Of a stretch of 64,000 nucleotides of DNA, positions 9,648 to 19,251 are shown one piece after another. Numbering within the stretch: the first letter of the stretch is position 1; each line of letters opens with the position of its first letter. This stretch comes from DATFVJ01 sp963820395 (GTDB taxonomy: Bacteria; Actinomycetota; Actinomycetes; Streptosporangiales; Streptosporangiaceae), in contig CAWGAE010000014.1 of the NCBI GenBank assembly GCA_963820395.1, positions 124,001 to 188,000 of the forward strand. Direction: 5' to 3'. The position numbers and the translations under genes are program-made. The notes beneath the pieces are model-generated. The model worked only from the letters and a program-made list of their open reading frames with translations. It searched no databases and was not told where the DNA came from.

Positions 9648-11445
9648 GGACCCCGTCGCAAGGCTTCCGCCCGCCGGAACCCCTGGAACCCCGGCCGGGC
9701 CGACGCTGGCCGGAACCCCGGCCGGGCGCACCCCGCCGCTGGAACCCCTGCCTCTGGAACCCCTGCCTCTGGAACCCCTGCCTCTGGAACCCCTGCCTCT
9801 GGAACCCCTGCCTCTGGAACCCCTGCCTCTGGAACCCCTGCCTCTGGAACCCCTGCCTCTGGAACCCCTGCCTCTGGAACCCCAGCCGGGCCGACGACCC
9901 TGGCCGGAACCCCAGCCGGGCGCATCCCAGCCGCTCGAACCCCGGCCTCTGGAACCCCGGCCGATGGGGCCGGAGCGATGGAGGCCCCGGCCGTCGGGGT
10001 TCCTGCCGGGCGCGCGGTTGTCCCGGAGGGCTGCTGGGACGCCTGTCGCGGCGGATCGGCCGGGACCACCCGCGGCGCGGCGGCGCGGCGCCTGCCACGC
10101 ATGACTCGCGCCAGTGTGACGATCAGGGCCACCGCGGCAGCCGCCGCATATCCATCGACGGTTCCCTGTGTCCAGGACAGCCCCGCCGCGCCACCGAAGA
10201 GCGGCAGGTAGGCGGCCACGCCAAGGGGCAGCCATTCCGCCCGCCCAGCGAGCGCAGCCAGGGCCACGACCATTTCCGTGTACCACGGGTACGCAGGTGA
10301 GGTCAGGATGAGCGCCACGCCAACCATGACTACCGCGCCGTCCCATGGCCGCCGCGGATCGGTGTACCGCACGACGAGCAGGGCCGTAGCCGCCAACATC
10401 GCCACGGCCGCCGGCCCGCACCACGCCGCCGGCATGACCTGCTGTAGCAGCGCGAACCGCGTGCCGTTGCCGTACCCCTCCTGCCCGAAATAACCCGGCA
10501 GGTAGCCGAGAACATGGCCGCCGACCGCGAGCACGTGGGGTAGATAGACCACCGCCCCCGCAGCCACACCGGCGGACGCGACGGCGACCGGCCGACGGCG
10601 CACGACCGCCGGGCTGATCAGCGCGGGGTAAAGCTTAGTGGCGACCGCCAGCCCAAGCAGGCTCCCGCCCACTGCCGCCCGCCCACGCGTTCGCGCCGCG
10701 CGAGCACGATAAGCGACGCGACGCTCAGCCCGGCCGCGAGAACGTCAACGTGCGCATCGTTGCCGGCCTCGAACGCGACCGTCGGGCACCACGCCCACAG
10801 CACCGCAGTCCGCGGGTCGCGACCCAGCCTGCGCAGGCCGGTGACCAGAACCCCGGTGACAGCGAGCACCGCGAGCCCGGCACCGGCCTGCATCGGCGTC
10901 GTGCCGGAGCCGGGCGGTGACATCTCATCAACGGCGAAAAAGTACGCCTCGGCGACCGGCGGGTAGATCGTGTGCACCCAGGGGCGGTTGAGTCTCGAGC
11001 AGCCCGGCACGAGCAGCGCGCCTGGCCGGTCCGGATCCGGTGTACCTGGCTTGACGCACCAGTGCGAGGCCGCAGGCCACAGAGCGGGGTCACGCAGGCG
11101 GGCTAGTTCCGGTGCCGCGGGCACGTACTCGTAGGGGTCGATCCCGGCGGCCTGCACCCGGCCGTCCCAGATGTAGCGGAAGACGTCGTCAGACAGGTGC
11201 GGCGGCCCGCTGAGCGCCGCCACCTCCATGGCCGCGCCGCCGGCAAGGATCAACGCCACGGCGAGGCGCACCGGCAGGCGCCTGACGAGCAGCGCGCCGA
11301 CGGCGAACACGAGCCACGCCACGACAAGGACGAGCAGGTCGCTGAGGCCGTAGTGGTGCCGGATGCCCGAGTGAACACCCACGAAGACCAACCCGGTGAG
11401 CGCGGCTGCCGCAGCGACCGCGGCGACGACCCTGAGTTTCAGCAC
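9554..11445 (-). pseudogene. GT87-like membrane glycosyltransferase, frameshifted
   Basis: The N-terminal 250 residues start at GTG 11445. They contain several hydrophobic helices and the motif DDVFRYIWDGRVQAAGIDPY, typical of GT-C mannosyltransferases that use polyprenol-phosphate sugars in the membrane. The C-terminal half (LLGLAVATKLYPALISP, SPAYPWYTEMVVAL) is in another frame; the break is near 10,660-10,690 inside a run of GGGC units. The C-terminal tail becomes a VPEAG minisatellite overlapping the GT2 start. Apart from the one frame change the protein is complete. It is the first gene of the leftward operon, divergent from the molybdopterin gene. Confidence 0.8.
9736..9885. repeat. 15-bp minisatellite at a gene junction
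   Basis: Eight exact units of CCTCTGGAACCCCTG from 9751 to 9870, with variant units on both sides. On the minus strand the tract reads as VPEAG repeats in the membrane-transferase frame and as RGRGS repeats in the GT2 frame, so it blurs the end of one gene and the start of the next. Confidence 0.95.
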
Positions 11446-11582
11446 ACGGTCAACCCTGGCACCCGGGGTCGCGGATTCGGTGCACAGCGCCGCTCCATGT
11501 CACCGGACCGTAAGAAGCTTCCGCAGCTCCGTGGGCGTGCTATGGGGTTACATCGGAGCATGGGCGAGCCCGAGCAGGTGCC

Positions 11583-12926
11583 GTGGTCCCAGGCGCCGAC
11601 GCGGTCCCAGCCGGGTTCCCAGCCGGAGGCGCGGCCGTCGCAACGCGGACCGTCGCGCGCTGCGCCGCGGCGGCCGCGCACTTCCGCGCCCCGCACTTCC
11701 CGGTGCGCTTCCGGGCGGTGCGCTTCCGGGCCGGGCACTTGCGGGCCGGACCGCTGCGGGCGGGCGCGTTCCGGAGCAGCCTGCACGACGAACGCACCGC
11801 ATCGCTGATCGGCATCGCCCTTGGCAGCTGTTTCGGCATCGCCTTCGTGACCGGGCTCATCAGCCATCTGCTGCAGCATCCACCCTCATGGATGCCGCTG
11901 CTCACCAGGCCAGTGTGGATCTACCGATTCACGCAGGGCTTGCACGTGGCAACCGGCCTGGCCGCGATCCCGCTGCTGGCGGCGAAGCTATGGATCGTGT
12001 ACCCGAAGCTGTTCTCCTGGCCGCCGCTGCGATCGCTGGCCCACGGCCTTGAGCGGGCGTCGATCGCCGTGCTCGTCGCCGGGGCCGCCTTCGAGCTTGT
12101 GACCGGCCTGCTGAACATCATCCATTGGTACGCGTGGCAGTTCCCTTTCACCGCGGCCCACTACTGGGTTGCGTGGGTGACGGTCGGCGCGCTCCTCACC
12201 CATCTGGCGGTGAAGGCACCCGCGATCGCCCGGGGCATGCGGCCGGGGCGGTGCCGGGCACGCTGCGGGAAATGCCGCAGGGCAGCGCCAGGGGCAGACT
12301 GTGAGCACCGGCAGTACTCACAGTGCTCACGGCGCTGTGAGCCGCCGGGCCTTCCTCGCCGTGACCGGGGCGGCTGTCAGGTGTGGTCACCCTGACCACG
12401 GTCGGGCAGTCGGTGACGCTCGCTCCGGCGGTTCGCGTTGCTGGCACCGAGGGATCCGACGGACGGCCCGCAGCACGTGCCGGTCAACCGGACTGCGGCG
12501 CAGGCCAAGGTGATCGAGGCGGCGGCGGATCCGTCGTGGCGGCTGTCGGTCCGCGGCCTGCGTTCCTACCAGCTGACTCTCGCCGGGCTCGCGGCGCTGC
12601 CGCAGCACCGGGCGCGGCTGCCGATCGCGTGCGTCGAAGGCTGGTCGGTGGACGCCGACTGGACCGGGGTGCGGGTGCGCGACCTGCTGGACCTCGCCAG
12701 CGTCCCGCACGGTTCAGCGATCTGGGTTGTCTCACTCGAACGCAGCGGGGCCTACGCGGTGACCCGGATGGAGAGCCAGTACTGCCGTGATCCGCTGACC
12801 TTGCTCGCCCTGCGCCTGCACGGCGCTCCGCTTTCCATCGACCACGGGTACCCGGCGCGGATCATCGCGCCGGGCAGGCCGGGAGTGCTGCAGACCAAGT
12901 GGGTCAGCATTCTGGAGATGGCCTAA
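11583..12926 (+). pseudogene. Membrane-bound molybdopterin oxidoreductase, multiple frameshifts
   Basis: The membrane half (FRSSLHDERTASL, four helices with His residues as in cytochrome b-like domains) is in one frame to about 12,235. A short piece with VSRRAFLAVTGAAV follows in a second frame and VVTLTTVGQSVTLAPAV in a third. The Oxidored_molyb domain (RLPIACVEGWSVD, whose Cys is the expected molybdenum ligand) then returns to the first frame until 12,926. In relatives these parts form one continuous protein. Three frame changes in 250 bases make it either inactivated or poorly sequenced. The start is uncertain (GTG 11583 or ATG 11560 in another frame); the N-terminus is a degenerate Phe/Arg/Ala repeat. 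Confidence 0.8.
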
Positions 12927-13444
12927 TGGCCCGGGCCGCCCGCACTGCGGCGGTGCTCGCTGGCTGCGCGGTCATGGCCTATGGCGGCTGGGGACTGTTC
13001 CTCTCGCACCAGGTCGGGCACTCGGCGAATCTCATCCTCTGGCTGGCAGCAAGCCTTTTCACGCACGACGTCGTCATCGCCCCTGTCGCCTTCGCGCTGT
13101 GCTGGGCCTCGACCCGGCTGCTGCCTGCCCGCGCCAGGCCCTGGGCGGCCGGTGTGCTGCTCTCGGGTGGAGCGGTACTAATGATTGGGCTGCCCGCCCT
13201 GCTGTGGGCGGGACATGATCCCAACCCGACCGTGCTGCCGCTCGACTACGGGCGGAACATCCTCCTCGTCCTCCTCCTCGTGACCGGCGTGGCGATCGCC
13301 GCACCGGGCGCGGCATTCACCGTGCGAACGGCGCGGCGAGCCTTGGGCTCCCACCCCGCCGCGTCGCGGGAAGGCCCTGATGATCACGGAACAAACCCCG
13401 GTCGCCTTCAGCAAGGCGCTCACCGACATGACAGGCAACCCTAG
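12926..13444 (+). CDS. Four-helix membrane protein of the oxidoreductase cluster
   Basis: ATG 12926 overlaps the oxidoreductase stop by one base (TAATG). Four hydrophobic helices are visible (about 5-25, 33-60, 68-90 and 104-128), and the C-terminal 40 residues are hydrophilic. I do not recognise a named family. Its tight coupling to the molybdopterin protein suggests a membrane partner or assembly role. It overlaps the following regulator's open frame only in its tail. Confidence 0.75.
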   Translation: MARAARTAAVLAGCAVMAYGGWGLFLSHQVGHSANLILWLAASLFTHDVVIAPVAFALCWASTRLLPARARPWAAGVLLSGGAVLMIGLPALLWAGHDPNPTVLPLDYGRNILLVLLLVTGVAIAAPGAAFTVRTARRALGSHPAASREGPDDHGTNPGRLQQGAHRHDRQP

Positions 13445-13454
13445 ACTCACGTCC

Positions 13455-14165
13455 ATGGACGAGGCTGCGGATGTTCTCGTCGTCGACGACGACCGGACAG
13501 TCGCTGAGGTCGTCAGCACCTACCTGCAGCGCGCCGGGCATCGGGTGCGGCATGCCGCTGACGGTTACGAGGCGGTCGCCGCCGCGGAAGCGCAGCTGCC
13601 TGACCTGGTCGTCCTTGACCTGATGCTGCCGGGGATTGACGGCTTCGAGGTACACCAGCGGATCCGTGAGCTTGGACCGGTCCCGGTGATCATGTTGACG
13701 GCGCGCGGCGAGGAAAGCGACCGGATCCTCGGCCTGGAGACCGGTGCCGACGACTACGTGACGAAGCCGTTCAGCCCGCGCGAACTCGTTCTGCGGGCAC
13801 AGTCCGTCCTGAGCCGGGCCCGCAGCGGTCCCGGCAGGGCGCGGACCACCGCGGCCGTCTACCGGTACGGCGACCTGAAACTCGACGTCGCGGGCCGCCA
13901 CGCCGAACGCGCTGGCGTGCCGCTCGACCTGACCGTCAGGGAGTTCGACCTGCTCGCTTTCTTCATGGCCCACCCGGGCCGGGCGTTCAGTCGTGACGAG
14001 CTGATGCGGCGGGTGTGGGACTGGGAGTACGGCGACATGTCGACCGTCACGGTCCATGTACGGCGCCTGCGCGAGAAGATCGAAGACGATCCGGCGCAGC
14101 CGAACCGGATCGCCACGGTGTGGGGCGTCGGCTACCGCTTCGACGCGGGCGGCGGTTCCCGGTGA
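13455..14165 (+). CDS. OmpR-type response regulator
   Basis: I chose ATG 13455, just before DVLVVDDDRTVAEV; the frame is open to 13380 but that part overlaps the previous gene. The receiver carries the phospho-Asp in VVLDLMLPGIDG and the Lys in DDYVTKPFSP. The winged-helix output domain runs from LTVREFDLLAFF to GVGYRFD. It overlaps the kinase gene that follows by 4 bases. It probably controls the neighbouring glycosylation/oxidoreductase genes, which is inference from position. Confidence 0.95.
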   Translation: MDEAADVLVVDDDRTVAEVVSTYLQRAGHRVRHAADGYEAVAAAEAQLPDLVVLDLMLPGIDGFEVHQRIRELGPVPVIMLTARGEESDRILGLETGADDYVTKPFSPRELVLRAQSVLSRARSGPGRARTTAAVYRYGDLKLDVAGRHAERAGVPLDLTVREFDLLAFFMAHPGRAFSRDELMRRVWDWEYGDMSTVTVHVRRLREKIEDDPAQPNRIATVWGVGYRFDAGGGSR

Positions 14166-15304
14166 GTGACACCCTGGAGATCGTCGGGATAGCGGCAGGC
14201 GGCGCGGGTTGCGCCGGCATCGTCGGCCTGCTCGTGCTTCGCCTGCTGCGTGGCCGGTCACTGCGCGCCGCACTGTTCGCGATCGCGCTGGCCACCGTGC
14301 TCGCCATGGCGGCGGGCACCGTCGGCGCCGCGCATGCCATGTTTATCTCGCAGGCCGACTTCGGCACAGTCCTTGTGGTGTGCGTCTCGGCCGGGATGGT
14401 CGCGCTGACCATGGCCGCTCTGCTGGGACGCAGCGTCGCCGCCGACAGCAAGGCGCTGCGGTCTGCGCTGCGGGCACTCGGCAGCAATCCGGACCACATC
14501 TCCAGACGGACGGCGGGCACCACCTCGGCACCGAGGCTCGCCACCTCGGAGATGGCGGCACTCAGCCGTGAACTCGCTGCCACGAGCATGCGGCTGGCCG
14601 AGTCACGAGAACGGGAACTAGCACTCGAGCGATCACGGCGCGAACTCGTCGCCTGGGTGTCTCACGACCTGCGTACACCGCTTGCGGGCCTGCGAGCGAT
14701 GGCCGAGGCACTCGAAGACGGTGTGGCCGCCGACCCAGCCCGCTACCACGTCCAGATGCGGCAGGCGGTGGAGCGGCTTACTGGCATGGTCGGCGACCTA
14801 TTCGAGTTGTCAAGGATCCACGCAGGTGCGCTTCGGCTGTCGCTTCAGCAGGTGTGGCTCGCGGACCTGGTTGACGATGCGGTGGCAGGCGCCCACCCGC
14901 TTGCCCAGGCGCGGCGGGTCAGGCTGGCGGCCGACATCCGCGCACCGCTCGCGGTCCAGGCCGACGCGCGCGAAATGTCACGTGCGCTGACCAACCTGGT
15001 CGTCAACGCGATCAGGCACACGCCGGGTGACGGCACAGTCCGGGTTGAGGCCGGCCAGCACGACGGCTACGCGGTGCTCACCGTCACCGACGCCTGCGGC
15101 GGAATCCCCGAGGAGCACCTGGCGCGAGTGTTCGACGTCGCATGGCGCGGCAGCGATGCGCGCACGCCCGACCCGTACGCGGGCGCGGGGCTCGGACTGG
15201 CGATCGTGCGCGGCATCGTCGAGGCGCACTCGGGCGACGTAGATGTGCGCAACATCACCGGCGGGTGCCGGTTCGAGGTCAGGTTGCCCGTGCCGGCGTG
15301 GTGA
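14162..15304 (+). CDS. Membrane sensor histidine kinase
   Basis: Start GTG 14162, with GTGA overlapping the regulator stop. Three hydrophobic helices in the first 100 residues suggest a membrane sensor with almost no extracellular loop. HisKA carries LVAWVSHDLRTPLAGLRAM. The ATPase boxes are NLVVNAIRHTPGD, DACGGIPEEHLARVF and AGLGLAIVRGIVEAH, all intact. It is the cognate kinase of the upstream regulator. Its end overlaps the convergent epimerase gene by 26 bases. Confidence 0.95.
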   Translation: MSDTLEIVGIAAGGAGCAGIVGLLVLRLLRGRSLRAALFAIALATVLAMAAGTVGAAHAMFISQADFGTVLVVCVSAGMVALTMAALLGRSVAADSKALRSALRALGSNPDHISRRTAGTTSAPRLATSEMAALSRELAATSMRLAESRERELALERSRRELVAWVSHDLRTPLAGLRAMAEALEDGVAADPARYHVQMRQAVERLTGMVGDLFELSRIHAGALRLSLQQVWLADLVDDAVAGAHPLAQARRVRLAADIRAPLAVQADAREMSRALTNLVVNAIRHTPGDGTVRVEAGQHDGYAVLTVTDACGGIPEEHLARVFDVAWRGSDARTPDPYAGAGLGLAIVRGIVEAHSGDVDVRNITGGCRFEVRLPVPAW

Positions 15305-16376
15305 GGCGCGCGAACTCGGCAAGCCCGGCCACGAAGCTGACCCGCGGGCACCAGCCAAGCTCGGTGCGGAGCCGCTCGTTCGAAGCGACGATGTGCCGGA
15401 CATCGCCAAGCCGGTACTCACCGGTTACCTTCGGCTGCGGCCCGCCGAGCGCCGTGGACAGCTCGGTCGCCAGTTCGCCGACGCTGCGCGGGGTGCCGCT
15501 GGCGACGTTGAACGCCCGGAAGGTTCGGGCTGCCGGGTGGGCGGCCCACGGCGCGGCCGCGACGTTCGCCTGCGCCACGTCGCGGACATGAACAAAATCA
15601 CGCAGTTGCCCGCCGTCCTCGAAGACCTGAGGTGCCCGCCCGCGGGCCAGCGCCGAGCGGAAGATCGCGGCGACCCCGGCGTAGGGGGTGTCGACCGGCA
15701 TCCGGGGACCGTAGACGTTGTGGTAGCGCAGCGCGGCGACGGTCCCGCCCGTCACCCTCGCCCACGACGCCGCGAGGTTCTCCTGCATGAGCTTGGTCGC
15801 GGCGTACACGTTGCGCGGATCCGCAGGAGCATCCTCGCTGACCAGGCCGGTCAGCAGGGGCGCGCCGCAGTCCGGGCAGCGAGGCTCGAACCGGCAAGCC
15901 GCCAGATCAGCCACTAGTCGCGGGCCCGGACGCCGGGTCCCGTGCAGCGGGCACTCGTAACGCCCCTCGCCGTAGATCACCATCGAGGATGCGAGCACAA
16001 GCCGCCGTACGCCCGCTGCCGCCATCTCGGCCAGCAGCACCGCGGTGCCGAGATCATTTCGGCTCACATACTGGGGCGCGTCCGCGAAGCCGGTGCCAAG
16101 GCCGACCATCGCCGCCTGATGGCAGACGAGGTCGACGCCCCGAAGCGCCGCCGCGACCGCTTCCGCATCGCGCACATCCGCGCGGATGAGGTCCCCCGAG
16201 CCGGAGGCGGGCTTGTCGGATGGGGCGGCCGCACAGCCTGCCCCCGGCTCGTCCGCGGGGACCGACGGGGGGAGCACATCGAACCCGGTCACCGCGTGAC
16301 CTTCGGCGGTAAACGCATCCACGACGTGCGAGCCGATGAAGCCCGCGGCGCCGGTAACCAATATCCGCACGATCAC
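15279..16376 (-). CDS. NAD-dependent epimerase/dehydratase (extended SDR)
   Basis: The nucleotide-binding motif GAAGFIG sits near the N-terminus (VRILVTGAAGFIGSHVVDAF), with the catalytic YAATK pair and a Ser in LASSMVIYGEG. The end shows RYHNVYGPRMP and FVHVRDVA, as in sugar-nucleotide 4-epimerases and dehydratases. A Cys-containing insert (RFEPRCPDCGAPLL) lies before the catalytic Tyr; similar inserts occur in actinobacterial relatives. Start GTG 16376 or 16370 is preferred over the upstream frame. Next to the glycosyltransferase operon it may supply an activated sugar. Confidence 0.9.
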   Translation of the reverse strand: MIVRILVTGAAGFIGSHVVDAFTAEGHAVTGFDVLPPSVPADEPGAGCAAAPSDKPASGSGDLIRADVRDAEAVAAALRGVDLVCHQAAMVGLGTGFADAPQYVSRNDLGTAVLLAEMAAAGVRRLVLASSMVIYGEGRYECPLHGTRRPGPRLVADLAACRFEPRCPDCGAPLLTGLVSEDAPADPRNVYAATKLMQENLAASWARVTGGTVAALRYHNVYGPRMPVDTPYAGVAAIFRSALARGRAPQVFEDGGQLRDFVHVRDVAQANVAAAPWAAHPAARTFRAFNVASGTPRSVGELATELSTALGGPQPKVTGEYRLGDVRHIVASNERLRTELGWCPRVSFVAGLAEFARLTTPARAT

Positions 16377-16549
16377 CGACCATAGGCTCACACAGGTCTG
16401 CGGTTCGAGGCCTTGCCCGGCACGTCACAGGACGGTAATGATTGGTCGGCGAATCCCCGGCCGGAATGCCCGGCCGACTGCAGGATCTCGCGCCTCGCAT
16501 TTTGATCATCAACGAACTGGGCGTGGGCATCAGGCGAAGCGCGAGGGAA

Positions 16550-17100
16550 TCAGAGTAGCTGTAGTTGCCGCGCGCGGCGGACAGCCTCCCCGCGGCGAGT
16601 TGCCTCAAGCTTGCGGTAGACGCTCTTCAGGTGCGACTTGACCGTGTTCATCGAGATGAATCAGCACCACCGGCGGATCCTGGGGGGCGAGCGTGGCAGG
16701 CGAGCCGGAGCAGGAACGCGTGACGGTCGGCGTCCTCGCCCGCCGACTCTGTGACGGGCTCGGGGATGGCGACTCCAGCCCGCCGGAGCCCTGCAACGAC
16801 ATAGGACCAGAAGGCGGCCGGCTGGTTGTCATGATCATCAAGCGTGACCCACGCAACGGGATCCCGATGTGCGGCTGCCCACGACGCGATGGCCACGGTC
16901 TTTCCGGCGCCGGGCGGGCCGGTAACCGAGGTGAGGGTGCCACGTGCGCCCTCGGCCACGCGCTCCTCGACTCGCGGCCGCGCGACGACCCAGCCGGCCA
17001 GCGCCGGCGCAGTCATCTTGGATGCCAGGAGTGGATCCGCCGCAGGACCCTGCTGTCCTTTCGTCGAGCGGGTCGGCGCCCGCCTCGCCACGCTTGTCAC
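16550..17100 (-). pseudogene. LuxR/MalT-type ATPase regulator with central deletion
   Basis: The start GTG 17100 has a strong AGGAGGG site. The N-terminus (LLASKMTAPALAGWVVARP, Walker A TGPPGAGKT, WVTLDDHDNQPAAFWSYV) is that of the large MalT-like regulators of about 900 residues. After the Walker B region (PPVVLIHLDE) the frame jumps straight to the last part of a LuxR helix-turn-helix (MNTVKSHLKSVYRKLEA, ending LQLL). Roughly 650 residues of the sensor region are missing. The join lies in TTCATCTCGATGAA near 16,650-16,665, where either half can be read. It is clearly non-functional as a MalT-type activator. Confidence 0.85.
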
Positions 17101-17565
17101 GGTCGAAACCCTCCTCTTCGAACCTGTCCGCACCTGTTTACACCTTTTCGCGCCTGCCACACGACGGCACGCAAGCCTTCCGCAGTCACAGATTGAGGTT
17201 CTCGGCAGGAGTGACGTACTCACCGGGATCGCTCTGGTCCGGCTCGAAGCCAATCCCTGTTATCGGTTTGGCCCATATCCGGGTGACAGTCATCACCTGC
17301 GCGCCGCATATCACCGGGGTGATGACGTGTCACCCGCCGGGGATGGCGCACAGTTTGAAAGCGGAGGGTCCGCGCTATGAGACGCCACGTGAAATCCAGG
17401 TGAAAATCTGAGACCAGCCCGTGGAGCGGGCAAGGCGGGCGAGGAGCGGAGAGTCGACGGTAGCCCGCGTATGCAAGCGATGTGGCTGGCTACGACGGTG
17501 TGCGGCTGGCTATGCGCACGACCGACCCGGCCGGGAGGACCCGACGCCGCAGGACCGAGGTGCGA
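17101..17565. other. Intergenic, no gene seen
   Basis: Upstream of the LuxR remnant. Frames on both strands are short or shadows. No recognisable RNA or repeat. Confidence 0.5.
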
Positions 17566-17895
17566 CTAGGCCCCGGACGGCGTGACTTCTGCCATCCTCG
17601 CCCAGTTGTCGCCCGGCACCTCCACGTTGATGATCTCCGGCGCCTGCGCGACCACCTCGGGCATCCACGCCATGGCGGTCTTGAAGTGGTCGGAGTTCAC
17701 GTGCGCCGCGCCCGCCTCGCCGTTCTGGAACGCCTCGACCAGCACGAACTGATGGGGATTGTCGACGCTCTTGGACCATTCGAAGAAGATGTTGCCCGGC
17801 TCGTCCCGGGTGGCCCGGGTGAAGGCGTCGACCAGCGGCAGCCACTCGCCGCTCCGCTCGGGCCTGATAGTCCACTTGACGACGATGAAGATCAT
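17566..17895 (-). CDS. ABM-family monooxygenase (quinol monooxygenase-like)
   Basis: 109 residues from ATG 17895, preceded by AGAAGGG. The dimeric ferredoxin-like fold is recognisable from MIFIVVKWTIRPERSGEWL, NIFFEWSKSVDNPHQFVLVE and the DHFKTAM helix. Members act as small cofactor-free oxygenases or degrade heme or quinones. The substrate cannot be told. It is flanked by long non-coding stretches and has no operon partners. Confidence 0.85.
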   Translation of the reverse strand: MIFIVVKWTIRPERSGEWLPLVDAFTRATRDEPGNIFFEWSKSVDNPHQFVLVEAFQNGEAGAAHVNSDHFKTAMAWMPEVVAQAPEIINVEVPGDNWARMAEVTPSGA

Positions 17896-18501
17896 GAATG
17901 CGCCCTTCTCTTCGGTGCTGGGAGGGATGCGGATGGTCACGGGTTGCCGCCGGTCACATCCGGTCTTGGCTCGGTCTACTCACATCTGCATGTCACATCT
18001 GCATGGTACGCACGTGATCACCAAGCCCGGTCCGTTGAACGCACCACCCTTGCGATCTTCACGTGCGGCCTGGAGACCGCCTAAAACAGCCGCCCGCGAT
18101 CCCTGCCGCAAAATGCGCCGTCGCCTCGGGTCGGAGATTATCGACGCGCTCGACGCGCCGAGCGCAGCCGTTCGGGCTAGTCGCCGACTCGGCTCTCCGG
18201 CTGCCGCCCACGCGGCCGCTCGGTTCCATCTGCCGCCAAGTGATCAGGTCGCCCCTGCTGAGGGACGACCGTGGCCGCGACCGCGGCCAGCCGGCCGGGC
18301 AGTTCCTCGGCGGCCGGTACCCGGTACGGGATCCGCTTCCAGCAGAACGCTCGTACATCACGAACAGATAACGAATCTCGTGCTTGTAGTTTAAATGACT
18401 GCGGGCAAGAGAGATGTCCTGGCATGCTGCGCGGGACAGGCCCGGCGAAACGCTACCAAAGGCCGAGTAGACGGGCATGGTTGCGGCGTTAGGAACCCCA
18501 C
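17896..18501. other. Intergenic upstream of LysM gene
   Basis: About 600 bases without a convincing gene. Such LysM genes often have a structured leader (for example a c-di-AMP riboswitch), but I could not match its conserved elements in 18,380-18,500, so none is called. Confidence 0.45.
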
Positions 18502-19251
18502 GTGAGTGCAGTCCCCAGGCACCGCAGGAACAGGACCAGGCAGCGAGGGCAGCACAAGGCCCCGTCCCAGGCGGCGAAGGTGGCGCAGAGGGCAGGGAAA
18601 GCAGCGCCCGCTATCGCGGTGGCGGGCGCGCTTACGGTGGGCCCCCAGCTGCACAGACTGGCCCCGCCCAAGCCTGTGAGGGCAACAGGGCCTGTGCGAC
18701 TGGATGCGGCGACGCACGTGACGGCCCGCACATACACCGTCAAGTCAGGTGACACGCTGTCCGGAATCGCGAAGCGACTGTATGGCCAGGCGAGCGCGTG
18801 GCCGTGGCTGTACCACGTGAATGGTGCGGTGGTCGCCGATGCTGGGGTGATCTACGCTGGCCAGGTGCTGAACGTCCCGCTTGAACCAGCCGCCGGTTTC
18901 GCGGCGCACAGTGCGCCCAAAGGAGACGCGCCATATCGGCCACGGCACGCCGCGGCCCCCGCACACGCGGTCGCGCCGATGGCACAGAACGGGACCTACA
19001 GTTACGCCGCCCTTGAGACGCTGTGGATCCAGGCGGGCGGGGACCCAGCCCATGAGGCGTTCGCTGCCTGCATTGCCGAGCACGAGTCAGGTGGCAATCC
19101 GGGCGCGGTATCCCCCACCAGCGACTACGGACTCTGGCAGGAACATAATGATCCAGCTGCTCTCGACCCGGTGGTCAGCGCTCGGACCGCGGTTCAGATG
19201 TCTTCTGACGGGACGTCCTGGTCAGCCTGGACGACCGAGGTTGACTGCTGA
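18502..19251 (+). CDS. LysM-domain, transglycosylase-like cell-wall protein
   Basis: GTG start with AGGA eight bases upstream. A basic, Ala-rich N-terminus precedes a LysM peptidoglycan-binding domain (about 75-122: TYTVKSGDTLSGIAKRLYG to YAGQVLNVP). An Ala/His/Pro linker leads to a lysozyme-like domain (AFAACIAEHESGGNPGAVS, YGLWQE, SSDGTSWSAWTT) resembling resuscitation-promoting or transglycosylase domains, with the catalytic Glu in EHESGG. The segment after YGLWQ looks altered or shortened relative to the usual YGLWQIN pattern. An export signal is not obvious with this start. Confidence 0.85.
   Translation: MSAVPRHRRNRTRQRGQHKAPSQAAKVAQRAGKAAPAIAVAGALTVGPQLHRLAPPKPVRATGPVRLDAATHVTARTYTVKSGDTLSGIAKRLYGQASAWPWLYHVNGAVVADAGVIYAGQVLNVPLEPAAGFAAHSAPKGDAPYRPRHAAAPAHAVAPMAQNGTYSYAALETLWIQAGGDPAHEAFAACIAEHESGGNPGAVSPTSDYGLWQEHNDPAALDPVVSARTAVQMSSDGTSWSAWTTEVDC

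Noticed and set aside
9736..9885. CRISPR array
   Set aside because: Contiguous identical 15-bp units with no variable spacers.
18059..18478. Minus-strand gene of 139 codons
   Set aside because: Composition typical of a shadow frame and overlapped by others; no motif.
18380..18500. c-di-AMP (ydaO) riboswitch before the LysM gene
   Set aside because: Expected from context, but the conserved riboswitch segments could not be matched by eye.
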